From the NCBI RefSeq assembly GCF_900609065.1, contig NZ_UXAU01000009.1, positions 186,001 to 250,000 of the forward strand: 64,000 nt of DNA, given 5' to 3'. How positions within the stretch are numbered: the stretch's first letter is position 1; the number at the start of each line of letters is the position of its first letter. This DNA is from Arthrobacter ulcerisalmonis. GTDB taxonomy: Bacteria; Actinomycetota; Actinomycetes; Actinomycetales; Micrococcaceae. Of this stretch, positions 62,527-64,000 are shown in pieces. Position numbers and translations under genes: made by a program. The notes below the pieces were generated by a model, which saw only the letters and a program-made list of their open reading frames with translations, was not told where the DNA came from and did no database searches.

Positions 62527-62745
62527 CTACACGCGCAGCCCCTCACGATCGTTTCCGAGCAGGTGACGATACGGGGTCACGCCTGGCTCCAGTTCGGGGA
62601 TACGAACGTGCGGTGCGTCGTCCAGGTGAAGCGATGGACGGCCGACGCCGTGGGCGTCCAGGTGACGATCGACGGCGACAAGCTGCGGTGCTGGATATGG
62701 CAGGGCGCATGCCAGCGAATCTCGGACCCGACCGACGTCTGGTAG
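62425..62745 (+). pseudogene. Partial hypothetical protein, start missing
   Basis: The frame is open from 62425 and gives VHEIVAPLRTLDSLQLRLHA, QPLTIVSEQVTIRGHAWLQF, GDTNVRCVVQVKRWTADAVG and ends WQGACQRISDPTDVW. The only normal start codon inside is GTG at 62563, which would drop a third of the coherent protein-like sequence. It overlaps the kinase-like fragment on the other strand near 62425-62526, so the 5' part may be a junction. No function is assigned. Confidence 0.35.
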
Positions 62746-62825
62746 CCCTGCCGCAAACGATCGTCTACGGCGGAGCCGGGCACTATCCCGGCTCGATCGC
62801 TACACATTAACTCAAGGCGAGCCCC

Positions 62826-62854
62826 TTGACACGTGGTTCCTGGGGGCGTTCACT
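62826..62854 (+). promoter_or_regulatory. Candidate promoter of the formaldehyde dehydrogenase gene
   Basis: TTGACA (62826-62831), a 17-bp spacer and TTCACT (62849-62854) lie about 75 bp before the start codon. The -35 is consensus; the -10 is poor. Confidence 0.4.
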
Positions 62855-62928
62855 GTCTAGCGATGGGGCCGGCGTCGGAGAGGCCTTGCCAGAAAGACAT
62901 CGAGCAACACAATCGGATCGGAGTAGAC

Positions 62929-64000
62929 ATGAAAGCAGTGGTGTACGAGGGACCCCGTCAGGTCAGCACGAAGGACGTCCCGGACGCGAAGATCGAGCGA
63001 CCCACCGATGTCCTGGTCAGGGTAACGACGACGAACATCTGCGGCTCCGACCTCCACATGTACGAGGGGCGGACCTCCTTCGAAGTAGGCCGGACGTTCG
63101 GTCACGAGAACATGGGGGAGGTCATCGAAGTCGGTAGTGGCGTGGAGAAGGTCAGGGTCGGAGACCGGGTTGTGCTCCCGTTCAACATCTCGTGCGGATT
63201 CTGTAAGAACTGCGAACGCGGCCTGACCAACTACTGTCTCACCACCCAGCCCGAACCATCATTCGCCGGAGCGGCCTATGGGTTCGCCGACATGGGTCCC
63301 TATGGCGGTGGCCAAGCGGAGCTGCTCCGCGTGCCTTTCGGTGACCACAACGCGCTGCGCCTGGGCGAGGATGCGGAGGAGAGGGAGAACGATTACGTCA
63401 TGCTCTCTGACATCTTCCCCACCGGCTACCACGCCACCGAGATGGCCGGCGTGATACCCGGCGACAGCGTTGTGATCGCTGGGGCGGGTCCGGTCGGATT
63501 GATGGCCGCCCTGTCCGCGATGATCAAGGGCGCAGCAAAGGTGATGGTGGTCGATCGCCACCCTGACCGGCTCGCGCTGGCCGAGCAGATCGGTGCGATT
63601 GCCATCGACGACTCCAAGGTCGACCCCGTGCAGGCTGTGCTGGACGAGACGATGGGGCTCGGAGCTGACCGTGGTTGCGAATGCGTGGGCTACCAGGCCC
63701 ACGATCCCCAGGGCAACGAGGACACCGCCGCCACGCTGAACATGCTCATCAACTCGGTCCGCTTCACCGGAGGAATCGGCACCGTTGGCGTGTTCGTCCC
63801 CCAGGACCCGGGGGCCAAGGGCGAATTGGCCAAGCAGGGCAAGGCAGCTATCGACTTCGGCACACATTGGTTCAAGGGGCAGACCATGGGAAGCGGTCAA
63901 GCCCCGGTCAAGCGGTACAACCGCCAGCTGCGAGACTTGATCGCGGCCGGCAAGGCGACCCCTTCCTGGATCGTCTCCCACGAAATCTCGCTGGACCAAG
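62929..64000 (+). CDS. Glutathione-independent formaldehyde dehydrogenase, zinc MDR family (runs off right edge)
   Basis: 357 residues are visible without a stop. The ATG follows CGGAG. It has the zinc-binding start TTTNICGSDLHMYEGR, GHENMGEVIEVGSGVEKVRVGDRVVLPFNISCG with structural zinc cysteines (SCGFCKNCERGLTNYC), the Rossmann motif VVIAGAGPVGLMAALSA, and DRHPDRLALAEQIGA. The mid-section GYQAHDPQGNEDTAATLNML is typical of FdhA-type formaldehyde dehydrogenase/dismutases rather than plain alcohol dehydrogenases. It would detoxify formaldehyde to formate with tightly bound NAD. Confidence 0.9.
   Translation, partial: MKAVVYEGPRQVSTKDVPDAKIERPTDVLVRVTTTNICGSDLHMYEGRTSFEVGRTFGHENMGEVIEVGSGVEKVRVGDRVVLPFNISCGFCKNCERGLTNYCLTTQPEPSFAGAAYGFADMGPYGGGQAELLRVPFGDHNALRLGEDAEERENDYVMLSDIFPTGYHATEMAGVIPGDSVVIAGAGPVGLMAALSAMIKGAAKVMVVDRHPDRLALAEQIGAIAIDDSKVDPVQAVLDETMGLGADRGCECVGYQAHDPQGNEDTAATLNMLINSVRFTGGIGTVGVFVPQDPGAKGELAKQGKAAIDFGTHWFKGQTMGSGQAPVKRYNRQLRDLIAAGKATPSWIVSHEISLDQ

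Overview
The window is GC-rich actinobacterial DNA, most probably from an Arthrobacter/Paenarthrobacter-type soil bacterium (Micrococcaceae). The gene styles support this: a DUF4193 zinc-ribbon protein, a DUF222/HNH 13E12-type protein, urease in the order ABC-E-F-G-D, pstSCAB, GTG/TTG starts, and several MHS-type transporters. The assignment is inferred from protein families only.

Layout. 1-4.2 kb is a creatine-catabolism locus. The first part of glyA reads off the left edge, and divergently come an MHS transporter, creatinase and an IclR regulator. The motif GCAAC-N3-GTTG(C/T) lies in front of both divergent units. 4.5-7.6 kb holds small proteins, a NUDIX hydrolase and radA. 7.8-12.4 kb is a beta-glucoside PTS operon (EIIBCA, 6-phospho-beta-glucosidase, BglG/LicT antiterminator) with its RAT/terminator switch in the leader. 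13.8-19.7 kb is phosphate uptake: pstS, a strong hairpin, pstCAB, then a convergent PhoU-like/PiT pair. 20.9 kb carries tRNA-Lys(UUU), followed by a DUF222/HNH protein and a decayed IS481-type element that cuts off an Lrp/AsnC gene. 25.3-31.6 kb is the urease operon ending in a NiCoT nickel permease with an in-frame amber stop. 31.6-45.4 kb is a mixed chromosomal stretch (transporters, malQ, regulators, redox enzymes, dodecin). 44.7-50.5 kb is a GntR-controlled tetronate-type sugar-acid operon (DUF1537 kinase, LtnD-like dehydrogenase, GntP permease, class II aldolase).

The outstanding object is at 51486-61493: a complete 10,008-bp transposon of the Tn402/Tn5053 (Tni) family. It has related terminal inverted repeats, subterminal repeats, tniA-tniB-tniQ-res-tniR, and a perfect 5-bp target duplication (ACCGA) on both sides. 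Its cargo is not mercury resistance or an integron. It is a five-gene catabolic cluster: FCD/GntR regulator, HpaI-type aldolase, bicupin protein, alpha/beta hydrolase and MHS permease. tniR carries a frameshift after its catalytic domain.

To the right of the transposon (61.5-62.9 kb) is a gene-poor mosaic of fragments and repeats. The window ends inside a glutathione-independent formaldehyde dehydrogenase gene.

The parts can be linked metabolically. Creatinase releases urea and sarcosine; urease can use the urea, and sarcosine oxidation products feed SHMT. This link is inferred from the gene content.
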